Shown: positions 12,197 to 26,300 of the stretch, piece by piece
Layout: every line of letters starts with the position of its first letter
Position numbering within the stretch: position 1 is the stretch's first letter
Origin: Labia minor
Lineage: Eukaryota > Arthropoda > Insecta > Dermaptera > Spongiphoridae
Assembly: GCA_963082975.1 (NCBI GenBank)
Contig: OY720348.1
Coordinates: forward strand, 66,489,719 to 66,553,718
Direction: 5' to 3'
Length of the DNA: 64,000 nucleotides
Program-made: the position numbers and the translations under genes
Notes under the pieces: model-generated
The model's database searches: none
What the model saw: only the letters and a program-made list of their open reading frames with translations
Told to the model about the DNA's origin: nothing

Positions 12197-13195
12197 CCTG
12201 GATTACTGAGCCGCAGCTCGGTACTTTAAAAAAACTATTCCTTATGATCTATGAATATTTAAGATTAAGATTATTATTTAAAATAAATAAACGACAAAAT
12301 ATATGAAACAATTTCAAATAATTTAAAACAACATAAATTAAAAAATATGAGCTGTGACCAGGTACAGAAACAACCGACGATTTGAAATAAATTAATTTTC
12401 AAACAACATTATATATTATATAAAAAGTATAAAAAAAAAAAATATTTTTAAAACTTGAATTAAAAGGAGTAGATTATATTATCTTGGTTTTTATTTTTAG
12501 TTTATTCAATTATTAATTACTACTATATTTTAAGTGAAATATTTTCCGACAATGAATATAAGATTAATACTTTGTAAACCACCATTTATGGTTTCCGGAA
12601 ATTCACCAAAAGTTGGTGAATTCATGCTACTGATGTGTGTGTGCATTAAGTATATTTACTAAATTTTATCAAAATCCGTTGAGCCGTTCAAGCTGTCCAT
12701 GAACACACAGACGGACGGACAGACAGAAATCATGCTAAAAATACTTTTTTCTGTTAACAAAATGCATGATTTGTGTGGATATGTAAAAAATGGGAAATTT
12801 GCTGTGAAAACAATACCTTCCCTTCCTTTTGTCGGTCGGTAAAAAATACTCATAAAACATACAGCCCTTACGCATTAATGCACTTAAAGAGAGAAAAGTA
12901 TGGCCTCGGTGGATATAACATAATATATATTTCGTACTTTAATTACAAAATAGTATTAAAATAAATATTTTTAATTTTATTTTATTTATAATATCTTGTA
13001 TTTAGGGAAGCGCTGTCCGGCGTTGCCCGGCGCCATTTTCTTTATTATTAAAATTATTATTTTAAATTAAGAATAAACTAACAAAAACGATTTTTCCTGA
13101 GGCTGAAATCTACACAGCTCGATTTTTCTTTATAAATATTATCTATGGTGTGAATTTCAAAAAAAATCCTTCGAGCGGTTTAATATTTCAAAAAT

Positions 13196-13238
<43 letters not shown>

Positions 13239-13262
13239 TTTTGCTAGTATAATAAGATAAGA
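12197..13262 (+). repeat. Repeat C with a nested ACCGACCGACG element
   Basis: The left part starts TACCTGGATTACTGAGCCGC. The right part has GAAGCGCTGTCCGGCG, GATTTTTCTTTATAAATATT and a (TA) run, ending TTTTGCTAGTATAATAAGAT. Between them, 12372-12840 is a second ACCGACG...CGTCGGTCGGT element. Other copies of repeat C lie at 16251, 32040, 53.9 and 54.8 kb. Confidence 0.55.
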
Positions 13263-14414
13263 TATATATATATATATATAAATAATAGATCAAGTTCTTG
13301 GTATTAAAATATTCATAAGAGGGAGATTTGAGAAATTAAAAAGAGACGTCGTTCAAGCGCCGTCAATTGGGATTTGATCTTGACTTGTCTAAGCCAAACC
13401 ACAAACCAAACTTCTCTTATATGGGTTGTTGATAGCAAACTAATAAAATGTCTAAACGTTAGTCATTCCAAATTATTCAACTTTTCAATTTCACTTAAAA
13501 AAAACATGATAATCTATTTTATTTAATATATAAATAGAATCAGAATAATTTAATTAAATTTTTAAAGGTATTTACCACTAAAAATAAATCATTTAACATA
13601 TTTATAATAAATAACCTCTTAATAAAATTGATTGAAATTGAATTATATATTATATTACAGTTAGTTGAAAATAAAACTTATATTAGAAGAGAGGGGGAGG
13701 GGGGATATGAAGTAAGATGTATATAATAAGGGCAAATCATCTCCATAATATCATATCAAGTTTAACGTAACTCTTAACCTCATTTTATGATATTTATATA
13801 AATTTCTAATAACATAACATTTAATTAAAATAAATCAATTTGTATTTTGTATATTATAATTAATAGGGTAATACCCTTAACAGGATTGGGCATTTTATAA
13901 ATCGAAACGTTCAATTAAAATTTTAACTTTAAAATGTTGTGTTCAATAAAGATGGGCCAATGATGACATTCCATTAGTGATGGGGTTGAGATTGAGGAAG
14001 TTTATAATTGGACCATATTTTGACATGAACATAACATTCAGGAATATATAAGATAAATTTATCTTTCAAGAAATTTAAAGTAAAATGTATATTTGCAAAG
14101 ATGTCATATCAATTTTATTTAATATAATGAACAAATATGGATATATTAAAAATTGCCTTCAAAGTAAAAGAAAAAATATTATGAAGCAAATTTTATGAAT
14201 TATAGCTTGTTTTAAAATTATTTTACATGTAATTATAATTTGTATCTAAAATTTATTGGATTAAATTGATTAAGAGATAATTTAGTTTAAAATTGGTGTC
14301 CAAATGAAAAAATTTCGTTTTCTGCATAGAACGGATGAAAGAGAAGTCAGGGTCTTATTCCAATTTCAATTCCCTGCCTCCAATTTCAAGTGATGCTAAT
14401 AAACATTTGCTTAC
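13263..14414. other. AT-rich intron, no feature recognised
   Basis: Directly downstream of the last visible unc-13 donor on the minus strand. No further exon was found on the minus strand between here and position 1. Confidence 0.5.
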
Positions 14415-15053
14415 TTTATGTTGTTTAAGAGCAGCGGCATGAAGTAAATTCGTAGAACGTTGTTGTCGAATTAATTTAGAAAGTTTTTCTGTTCGCTGCA
14501 AAGCTGATAATTGTCGTTTAGGTGGAGGACGTCTTGGTGAATGATGATTGGTCACTCCATCTGGAATTGCTTCCAGTGATGTACGGTTAATCGCGGTCCG
14601 TGAATGTAAGGTATCGCGAGATGAACAGCTCGGGGAATAACGTGAACGTGAAATGGATGTTGTACTTAATAAAGGGCCATCTTCAAAATCGGTATCATTT
14701 AAAGAGGAACGGCTGGTGACGGTGGAGAGAGGCACTGTCCGGGCAATTAACGTTTCACGTGATGAACAACTTCCCGAGTAACGTTTCTGATTCATTAAAT
14801 CACCGATGGATCCGGTGGCCGTGAGTTTATCCAATTCAGGTAAACTAGAACGACGCCGAATTCGGATTGGGGTTTGTTTACTGGATGTTGTTTTCGGGGA
14901 GGATTCATGGTCTGTTGTACGTAGGGTGTCCGATTTGCAAGGGAACAGACCCGCTTTGAGAGGAAAGAGCAGGGCATGTTGAGTGGAATGCTCTACCGAC
15001 ATGGTTCTACTCACACCATCGTTCCTTAGGAGGAAGAATGGGAAACTGGTCGT
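14415..15053 (-). CDS. unc-13: unc-13 Ser/Arg-rich coding block (next exon or alternative first exon)
   Basis: An open frame of 213 codons ends at a clear donor (CATAAA then gtaagc, phase 0). It encodes RTMSVEHSTQHALLFPLKAG and FPCKSDTLRTTDHESS, two repeats of the form RYS(G/P)SCSSR(E/D)TL, and a basic helical end, QRTEKLSKLIRQQRSTNLLH, followed by AAALKQHK. The 5' border is uncertain. An acceptor-like cagatag at 15054 would join exon n in phase 0. Alternatively ATG at 15000-15002 (context AGAACCATGT) starts a shorter isoform. The same frame is open upstream to about 15206 except for one TAG at 15054-15056. Membership in unc-13 rests on strand, position and phase; I do not recognise a domain in it. 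Confidence 0.65.
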
Positions 15054-15823
15054 CTATCTGCACAGGAAGGGTGCGCGTGGTGCGTCGCTTTCCGGCCGAA
15101 TGAGTGACGTGGAGTCACTGTTCCACGCAATTGGCGCTGGCGATTCGCGGCGTCGTCCTTTGACTGCTCTCTTGTTCTCCCACTCCAGGACAGGGCTTAT
15201 TTGGTGTCATGGCCAGTCACCGATAGGCTCTTTAGAAAAGGATTAAACAATCGATCTACATATTTATTTTATTAATTTACAAACATTTTCTACCAACCAA
15301 CATCGTAGAGAGAAAAAGTGACAGATCCATTACCAATGAATGAAATTGTCTGTTTTCAGGGTGTTTCGAGTCGTAACCTACATAAAATATCTCAACATCC
15401 TGTACAAGTATAGAACATCATCATGTCATTTAGAAACAAACCCTATAGAATGATAACAGATAGAATTCAAATTCATAAAATTCAAAAATGAATGGAAGTC
15501 AGGTATCATTTATTGATAGAATACTTGATAACGCAATTTGCATTCTTACTATCTAATAAGTTCCTTATCCATATTCTCTTAATATAATTACACGTTTCTA
15601 TTCGAAAAGATACTTCCAATGGAAACATTCCTATTAAGCTTTTTCTTTCAATGGCTTCGGTAAATACTCCCCCCTTGATTGATCAGTGTTAGAACATTGG
15701 AGATAATTGGTTACGGTTAATATTTAATTTAGATTGAATGTTACGCGAACTTGATAACACATCGATAATTCTATTGGTATATAGATTGTTGCACACCTGT
15801 TGAAAGCTGCTCAACGAGCAAAA

Positions 15824-15854
<31 letters not shown>

Positions 15855-18800
15855 TAACAGAAAGAAAAAAAATCTAACTTTCTTTTAATAATTGATAAAT
15901 TAGTTTTTAATAGACTTTATTTTCTCAATTGCATGGAATTTGTTTATTTTTATAAACAAAAACAAGCGATTAAGATATTGTTTAGCTTTATAATATTTTT
16001 TTTTTATATATTTTTATTTTCCAATTATTTCAATTATAATTTTAGGTTTCACGATAGTTAAGAATAATGTTAAATATATTAAAATGGATACTTTGTTACT
16101 ATCCGCGATAATTTATTTAATAAAATTATTAATATCATTGAATCATTTTTTTTTTTCTAAATTTTATATCCTACTTTTTAAGACGAGGTTATAAACAATG
16201 AAAAAATAAAATTTGCTATTTACAGTCATAACATTCTAAGATAATATATATACCTGGTTCACCAAGCAGAGCAGTTCAAATAATTTAAAAGATCATATGT
16301 TTACAAAAAATAGTCATAAAATATACAGCCCTTAAACGTGCGTATTAGTGCACTGAAAGACAGAAAAGTATGGCCTGTAGATATAACATAATATATATTT
16401 AGTAATTTGATTTTAATTATATTTATAATATTTTGTATTTAAGGAAGCGCTGTCTGACATAATTGCTGACGTCATTTATATTTCCTATTTTAAATTAAGA
16501 AAAAACTAATAAACATTCTGAAACAAATTCAAATAATTTAAAAATACCTATTAATGCAATAAAAAACAGATATGGATATAAAATAAATATTTTTAATTTT
16601 ATTTTATTTATAATATTTTGTATTTAAAGAAGCGATGTCTGACGAAGTTGATGACGTCATTTAAATTTTCTATTATTATTATTATTATTATTTAAAAACT
16701 AATAAAGATGATTTTTCCCAAGGCTGAAACCAATACAGATCGATTTTTCTTTATAAAAATTATCTATGGTGTGAATTGCAAAAAAATCCTTTGAGTGGTT
16801 TAATATTGAAAAATACAAATATATATATATATATACAATTTTTGCTAGTATAATAAGATAAGATTGATTATATTTAGTAAATCTTATCCTTTTTTTTATT
16901 TTAGTTTAATTTTTCAATTAAAACGAGATTATTTATAAATAGATATAAAATAAATGGAGATGAACAATTGGATAGAAAATAGTTAACACCCGTATTAAAA
17001 CAAAGGACATAGCATTGGCCCCAAATTCTTGACCCATATTTGTGACCGAAGAGTCTCCTGGTGTTCATTTCAAGGTGAGTTAGAATTCCTGCCAAATATA
17101 GGATATAGTGCGGGTCCTTAGGTCGCTTGTTGTGGTGAGAGATGTATAAATAAATAAAAGGCAGAATCGGACATGGTTGTTTACTTAGTACCTGGGGTGC
17201 CTAAACTCCAGGGGCGCGCCAAGGGGAGCTTGCATAAGCCAGTGAAAATTGAATCGAAAACTAGTAGAGTATATTCCATTTCGTAATAGAGAAATGGTAA
17301 CTGTTTGATGGGGCATATCAATATAAAAATTCAACTAAAGCTCTCCCATCCTCCACTCCCCATTGGCATACATACACAAAATAACTATTTTTAATTTTTT
17401 TTTATATTAATCACTTATTTGTATATTTAAAACTTTACTTTCTTTTTATTTTCTTCAATGTAAATGAATGAATCAAATTTTAATTTTAAATACAAAAAAA
17501 AAACTAAATATTTTATTTTTATTTTAAGTATAAACAAAATTAAAAATAATGGTAATTATACATATAAACTGGTCTTCCAGTCATGGATTTGGATAAAACT
17601 TTACCAGTGGATTCCTTTTTTAATTCCAAATAAAATTTTCTTATGCAATTTTAAATTTTTGCGGGTGGCCTCTACTTTACGAGAAAAAAAAGGATTAAAG
17701 TTTGCCAGATTAGCTTATTATGAACCTCGAAATATGATGTCACGAAGTAATGTTTTATTGACTAATTCACTAATTATTTATTTATTCCGAATTTTCAGTT
17801 TCGATTCTTGTTTATAAAATAAAAATTAATCAAGTTTGCACATAAATATAATATTTAGCTACTATGTTTCATTAATTTGACCATAAGAGGGCTTCACTAA
17901 TTTTCTGGGGGGGTTTCAGTTCGGATTATATATATAAAAATTAAAAAAAATAATTAATTCAATAATTTTCCTATATTCAAACCGAACCGAAACAAAACCG
18001 AAAATTAGTGAATAACTGGATAATTAGTGAATTAGTCAATAAAACATTACTTAATGACATCTTATTTCGAGATTCATAATAAGATAATCTGTCAAACTTA
18101 AAAATCTTTAATTATCTCGTAAACTAGAAGCAACCCGCAAAAATTGGATAAGAAAATTTTAATTGGAATTAAAAAAGGAACCCACTGGTAAAGTATTATC
18201 CAAATCCATGACTGGATGACCAGTTTATATAATTACCAAAATAATTTATTGAATTAAACCTAATTGTTATAAAAAAAGGTTTATTCATTATAAATCCTGC
18301 ATAATGATCAATCGATCTCAATCAATTGGTTAAAATAAAAACCAAAATATTCCAATTCGATAGGTCTGGTCCATTTCATCATTGGTTTGAAATGATGTTT
18401 CTATATTGGGGATTGTAGGAAGATATGAAAGATATTTGTACAAATTTTACTTACATTTAACTGGTGGACGATCTTGTTGTAGGCGTAATGCCACCGTTCC
18501 TTGGCAGTCATTTTCCTTCTCTCCGGTTGAGGTGGTGGTTCAGCAAGAATTGGGGAAGGCATTTTATCGGTGGGAAGGATTTCTTCGCATGGATGCTCCG
18601 ATTCTGATGGCTCTGCTTCTTCAAAAGACACTGATTTGGATTTGGCCCCGGATTCATCACCCAGGGGTGCTGTGCCACTGCCTGTTGGCGAGATGTCTTG
18701 AGATATTGTCCTTGGAATGAAAATAAAATACAATTAGGGAACACAAAATAGTGTAATAGAGTTTAATAGTTAAATTAAATTTTAATCGGATTGACAGTTC

Positions 18801-21800
18801 TGTTATGGTTGAGTTGTACCCCCTCCCCCCACGCATATTGAATGAATATATTATTATAATTGTAGATATTATTCCCCTATATTATTATAATTATTATTGT
18901 AAAAATCAAATGTATGTTTTAATTTATGCTTATTTTTTATTTGATTAAGCGGATTAATAGAATAGATTTAATAAATATTTTGATTATATATAATTTCAAT
19001 ATTTTTTAAAAAATTTTATTTTATTTTTATTATTATGTGTTGATAATTTAAGTCAGTGTGATTCTCAAATTGTGAGGCTCTTAAACAACATTTCCGACTT
19101 TTTTTCAATATGGTTCTAAAAAAAAGGCAAAATGTTTTAAACATTTTCGACTTTTTTCAAATTTTTACACTTATCCTTTTCTCTGTGGGCCGCCAAATTT
19201 TTAAACCGTTAAAAGTGGACCGCAGTAAAAAAAAAGGTTGAGAACCACTGATTTAATTAATTTGATATTAATTTGTGTGTGTGAATATAAAAAATATTCA
19301 AAGGAATAAACTATGTAGTCAATTTATCTAGTTTAATAATTAAATTTTTTTTCAATAAATATTGAAAATTTTAAAATAATTTAATTGTAACATCTATTTT
19401 TGAAAAAAAAAATGAATATAAAAATTTTACAATTCAGTATTATATTATGTGTGTGTGTGTTATTTTATTATAATTTAAAATTCTTACCGGTTTATAAAAA
19501 TGTAAATACAAATTAAAATATGTATACATTGCGATAAAACCCATTGAAATAAATAACGACAATTGATGTGCTTCATTTTATAAACGTTTCATATTGATTA
19601 AATTAATGGAATCGACTCAAATAAACTTTCAAAGTGGAATACAATCATTTAATAGACCAAATGTTATCTTTGATAAGGGAAATCAACATTCAATTGAATT
19701 AGAAAATTTATAGATATCATTTACTAGTTGGTTCATATATTTACCTGTTTTTTGAAGAATTTTCATATATTTTTATTTTAAACTAGCTGCTCAGAGCGCC
19801 TTCGGCGTTCTTCACACCTAGACGGGTCCTCTGCCCCTGTACCCCCCGAGTGATACATAATATTTGGTTGAAAGTCTGTATGTAAATGGTTTTCATCCAT
19901 TTTGTTTCAATCAGTATATTACGTAAAACATTCATTTGTTTTTGTGTTCTTATTTAAAATATATTTTAATTTAATCTTAAAAATTAATAGATATAATATA
20001 GTTGTAATGTGAATGTTTTCAGTGTGTTAAATAAGTTAAAATACACCAATATGATCAATTGAAATATTGTAAATATCAGAAAAATAAAAATAAAAATATT
20101 ATAAACATTCGTTATATTGTATTCTTTGCGCTGGTGAATGACAACATGTACATATCAAATTTTTAAAAATGAATTTCTGCGGTTATTGAATAGATATTGA
20201 TATAATATATAGCCTATGTTAAAATAGAGGTATGTAAGAATATTGTGATGTAATTTCATAGAAATCGGTTTAGTTAATTTTGAGTCTATAACGTCAGAAA
20301 TTCCAGACATACAGAGATGAAAAATTTCAAAGTCACTTGTGGATTCTAGAGATCATGAAACGCGAAGATATGCAAAAAATTTTAAATTCTGAGCAAAGTG
20401 AAGACAAAAATCTTTTTTTATATATATAGATATATATATATAAATTAAAGAGTATGAAAATTCTTTAAAAAAAATATAATGTAAATATATATGAACCAAC
20501 CATATTTATAAAAATAAAAAATTTTCTAAATCATTGTGCTGCATAAACCTTAATTCCTTTTATTTTTTAAAATATCATATTTTTAAATTAATTTCATTTA
20601 TATATTCATTTTAATTTTAAATATATATATATATATATATATAGATCTAAAAATGAATAAAAATCCCTATTCATTGTAAATGTGTTAATTAATTTTGTAA
20701 TTAAAAATAAATAATGAATCTTGGATAAATGCATTTAATGACTAACTGATATCATATATCATTGCAATATGTATTTAATAACGATCCAGTTTTTATTTTA
20801 ATTTTTAAGCAATTTAATTGCAATGAAGACTTACTGTCCACGGTCCATGCTGGCCCGAACAATACCCATCGTGGGAGGGGACGGAGAAGTCGTAGGGGTG
20901 GGAACCTTGTTCTGATAAGGTTCAATCAGGCTATTCTCCCGATGAGAGGTGATTGACTGACGCCCATAATTGATATCCTAATAAACAAAAAAATACATTA
21001 ATATTTATTTTAAAATAATATAAAGTTAACATTATCATATATTTAGAATTTAATTTAAATTCAAAATAAATTATAAATAATTAAAATAAATAAATAATAA
21101 TAATAATATATAAGTATTTAAATATACATATACAGATGAACCTTGACTTTCGCATACAATTGGTTCCTGAAAATGTGTGCGAAAGTTAGGGTGACCATAT
21201 TTTGAAAACACCAAACCAGGACATTTCACCTTTTTTTTTAGAACCAAATTGAGAAAAATTGAGAAAAAAAATTCGGAAATGTTTAAGAGCTTAGTCCAGA
21301 AAACGTTTTACCTTTTATTATTATTTTTTTAAATCCAAATTGAAAAAAAGTACGAAATGTCCTAAATGTTAAAAAAAACGGGACAATAGGCTGTCCTGAA
21401 GACATTTTTCGGGACGCCGGGACAGAGCACCTAAAAACGGGACGTTTGGTCACCCTAGCGAAAGTTAAAATATTTGTAAGAGATGTAAAAGAAAAGAAAA
21501 TGTTAATATAAATATAATATTACAACACTAATCTAATGAATATATTTAATAAAAATGATAACTTATCAATTGTCAAGAGTTAAAAAAAAGCGGGCTTGGC
21601 ACGTTTTTTAAATTTATTTAGAATGAATATTGGGAATTAAATAATTGTAGAATTTTCAGTTAAGTGAAAAATTATTTATTCAGAGATAAAACTGAGACAT
21701 TTCAGCAATCAATTATGCTTTTTTTCAGAGTATTGCCAAAATGTTGGTTTTAAACAAATAATTTTTCACTTTGCTGAAAATTCCACAATCTTTCATTTAA

Positions 21801-23352
21801 TTTACATACATATTTTCTGTATTACGATTCTATTTTTATTTTCTATAGAAAAAAATTGAATGTCGATTTTCTAGTGTGAAATATTGATTCACAGGATCGA
21901 TTCAATGCTACATATCGATTAAAAAAAATCAATTTTTTTGCCCTTAAAAATTTAAAAAAGTATAATTTTTTGGTCATTATTCAAATTAGTTTTTATGTCA
22001 TGGATTTGGATAAAACTTTACCAATGGGTTCCTTTTTTAATTACAAATAAAATTTTCTTATGAAATTTTTGCGGGTCGCTTCTGCTTTACGAGAAAAAAA
22101 TGATTAAAGCTTGCCAGATTAGCTTATTATGAACCTCGAAGTCATGTTTTATTGACTAATTCACTAATTATTCATTTATTCCGAATTTTCAGTTTTTTCG
22201 GTTCGGTTTGGATATAGGGAAATTATCTAATTAATTAATTTTTGTAATTTTTATATATCCAAACCGAACTGAAAATAAAAACAGAAAATTAGTGAAGCCC
22301 TCTACTGGCCAAATAATAAAACATGGGAGCTAATTAGAATGTTATTGGATTTATATGCAAATTTTTATCTCGAAAACTAGAAGAGACCGAGAAATATTGT
22401 ATAAGGTAAGTTTCTTTGGAATTAAAAACGGAATCCTATGGCAAAGTTTCATCCAAATCCCTGAAGCTTTCCCTTTTATAAACACCTACCTTTTTTCGTT
22501 TACAATAATCATAATTTATTAAACGCTACGACGAATCAAATCGTTACTTTTCTATATTATAACATGTTATTATTTAAATTAATTTTTTTAATTTTGAATT
22601 GAACCTATATAAAAAAACCGAAAATTAATGGAGCCCTTCTATGGTCAAACAATAAAACATGGTAGTTAAATAGAATATCAATGGATTTATATGCAAACTT
22701 TAATCCTTTTTATCTCGTAAACTAGAAGGGACCCGCAAAAATTGCATATGAAAAGTTTATTTAGAATTAAAAAAGGAACCCACTAGTAAACTTTTATCCA
22801 AATCCATGACTGGATGACCTTATATAATGACCAATTTTTTAAAATGTGCGAAAGTCGAAGTCAGCCTGTATATATTTATTTGGGTATACGTATAGTGTTT
22901 GTTAAAGAGCAACTTACCGATGCTGAAGGTTCGTGATCTGCATCCGTACGCGAGCCGATTCCACTGACCACTCGAATTACTTCCTCAGCGCAAGAATCGA
23001 GAGACTCTTGAGGGAGTAAATATCCTCTTGTGGTTGTGGGCACCACTTCTTCTTTAGGTTTAACAATCGGTTCAGAAATGACAGGCGTATCTTCTGTTGT
23101 AGCAATATTCGTTATTGCCGTTGTATTTGAAAAAATAGTGGTTGTTGGAATAACTACACTTGTCGTAGTCGTTGCAGGTGTTCTAAAACACAACACTTGC
23201 CTTGAGAATTGAAAAAATAAGACAAACATCGAAATATGATATATATATATTGAATAAAATAAAGAGCACGATTTAAATTAAATTTATAACATATTTATAA
23301 TTAATATGAAAGAAAAAAAATTAATTAATTAATTAATTAATTTGAATATATA

Positions 23353-23389
<37 letters not shown>

Positions 23390-26300
23390 AAACAATTATA
23401 TTTTGAAAATAAATTTTATAACCGACTCCCAGCTTTGAAAAACATAAATAAACATCGCGAATTTAACATTGAAAATGTTTCCTTTTTAATGGTTTCCTGA
23501 TTAAGATATGTCTTAATTAACTAGTCATTTCCGAATCCTTATCGGCATATATAATTAATGCCAAGGCGATAATAAACGTATAAGTATTTCTAATATTTAT
23601 CCGTATATAGGGTAAAGCATACAGTCGTTGGCCCCCTTAAGCAAATCCTAGCAGTCTTTAATGCATATCTGGGCAAATTGCGGAACAATCTGAGTTAAAT
23701 TAGGTTTGCAGATCATAGATACTATGAGCATTTTGATGAATAAAATAAAATCATTTTCTCATGACATTTTCAATAAGCACCTTTTTAAAAAAAATCCTAA
23801 AAAAATACAGTTATTGGCCCCCTGTTAAAGTTATTGGCCTAAATATTCTATAGGGATTATACAACCATTCAATAAACGATTACATAACGATAGCGCAATT
23901 TTTAAAATAAAATTCTCTTATTATTTGTGTTTTATTGATAGGGGGCCAACGACTGCCTAGGGGCCAACGACTGTATCCTTTACCCTAATATTTATATATA
24001 TTGAAATAATGATTGAGATGTTAATTACTATCTTATCATGACATCTTTATAAAAATTGAATAATATATAGTATAATAAATTGAATTAAAATATCTAAAAT
24101 GATGTAAGGTAATGGGACCTAAGACGGACATTGCAAAAATTTTATTTATTTAAATTACATCCATTCCGAATTATATTTCTTAAAATTTCAATCTTTCCAA
24201 AAAATAATGGCGTAGTTAAAGTGTGATTGGACTGAATAAATTAATAAAAAAAAAAGTTCATATTATATTTCAATGGATTTGTTGAGAATTCTTAACAAAA
24301 TCTTTAGGAGGGTTGTTTTTATAATTAAGCTTTTATATAGCCGAATTATGTTTTTAAATCTATATTATTAAATAAAACCGACAATATTATAGAATATAGA
24401 TCAAAGAAACAACCACATGATCTCAAAGAGACTTGTTGAAAAATTATAGGTAGTGTCCGTCTTAGGTTCCAAATTTATATGGCATTTCTCCAAATGTGCG
24501 GTTTAGGTTCCACTGAAATTTTTAGTATCCGCCTTAGGTGCAGTAGTTCCATTTTTTAAAAATTAAAAATTTAATATAAAGTATGAGTAATAGTTAAGTA
24601 ATTATTGTTATTTTTGTGAATAATCTATGAACCTTCAATACAACAATAAATTGCCCTATTCACAATTGTGAATTCGATTCTAGGAACAAAAAATGAGGTG
24701 TGGCCAGGCACAGAACCGACCGACAATTTGAAATAAATTAATTTTCAAACAACATTCTATTTAAGTATATATTATATAAAAAGTATAAAAAAAATAATAT
24801 TTTTAAAACTTGAATTGAAATGACTAAATTATATTATCTTGGTTTTTTATTTTTAGTTTAATTTCTCAATTATTAATTACTACTAAATTTTAAGTGAAAA
24901 ATTTCCGATAATGAATATAAAATTAATACGTTGTAAATTACCACTTCCGGTTTCCGGAATAAGTTGATGGATTCATGCTACTGATGCATTAAGTAAATAA
25001 ATCAAATTTTATCAAAATCCGTTGAGCCGTTCAAACTATATACGTCTATACGGACATACAACGGACAGACGGACAGACAGAGAGACATGATGCTAAAAAT
25101 ACTTTTTTCTGTTAACAAAATGCATGATTCGTGGAGATATGTAAAAATCTCCAAATGTAAAATTTGGTGTCAAAACAATAACTTTCCTTCCTAACGTCGG
25201 TCGGTAAAACATTAAAAAATTGGACTTATGGTGTCCGTTATTGGTGTCATTATCTTATGTGTAAAATAATGGTTTCAATTAACTTTATTATTTTCATTTC
25301 ATCTATGAAATTAAATAAATTTTTTATTAATGTATTTAATTCTATTTTATTCTACTATTATTATATATTGTATATGTATTGTATATAATAATTGGATATA
25401 TTTTAGTTATAGATTTTATATGAATATTGCTTTTAATATATTTTAATTCTTTTATAGAATAAAAAAAATGAAATAGAGTTTATATATATATAAATATATA
25501 TATTAAAATAATTATTTAGAAAAAAATTAATTTTCAATTTTTTTAATTAATATATGTTAAAGAGAATGAAGGATAGTAATTTACAAAGATATAATTTGAT
25601 TTTCAATATAATAATGATGAAGTTAATATTAATATTTAAAATAAATTACATAAAATAATAATTAATACAAACCCAATTACTGATCCTTCTAGAGGGGTTG
25701 AATAGTCATAAAGACCAGGTCGAGTTCCTTTCCTGGGAGGTTGCAATGAACTAGAAACAGACGACACAGCAGTTTCAAAAGAATCACGTAATTCATCATC
25801 TCTTGATTCTAATGAGTCGGTATTTTGTTGTTGAAGGAGAGGTGATGGGGATCCACCGCTTGTTTCATGGCTTCTTAGAAAGTTTTTGCGTACGGATCCA
25901 GAAGAAATCAAGCTTGAAACAGGTGCAGTGGCTGCTGCAATGGACACAGGCGCAGTTCCACTGAACGAGGGCCCCGTGGTCGAGGTGCCTGAGGTAGGTG
26001 TAATGGTGGGCGGAAGTGCACTCACCCCCATTGGGGATAAATTAGAGCTATAATCATAATATCTGAAAACAAAAAATAAATAGTTAATATAATTAAAAAA
26101 AAAACAAAAACAAATAAACATTAAGAAAATCAATCGTCTCTGTTATTAAATGAGAAATTTCGATTTCTAAATGGTTTTTTTTTTGGTTTTTCTCACGACA
26201 AAAACTAATAATTTCTAATATAAGATAACAATTAACTTAAGACACAAACACCTCTTGGGGTTGACGGTGCAAGAGATCCATGTCAATGAAAAACAATATT

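Larger units (their letters stand above)
21133..22870. mobile_element. Outer TIR element carrying nested insertions
   Basis: The left end, ACAGATGAACCTTGACTTTCG, and the right end, read inward as ACAGGCTGACTTCGACTTTCG, are inverted repeats. Inside it lie a hAT MITE (21187-21457) and a foldback stack (21971-22832). Confidence 0.5.

Noticed and set aside
1-14414. Further unc-13 exons (C1, C2B, MUN) in the left 14 kb
   Set aside because: No minus-strand frame with the C1 Cys/His pattern or C2 motifs was found; the region is mobile and AT-rich DNA.
18406-18744. Plus-strand and second minus-strand frames over exon n
   Set aside because: They are shadows of the conserved calmodulin-helix frame.
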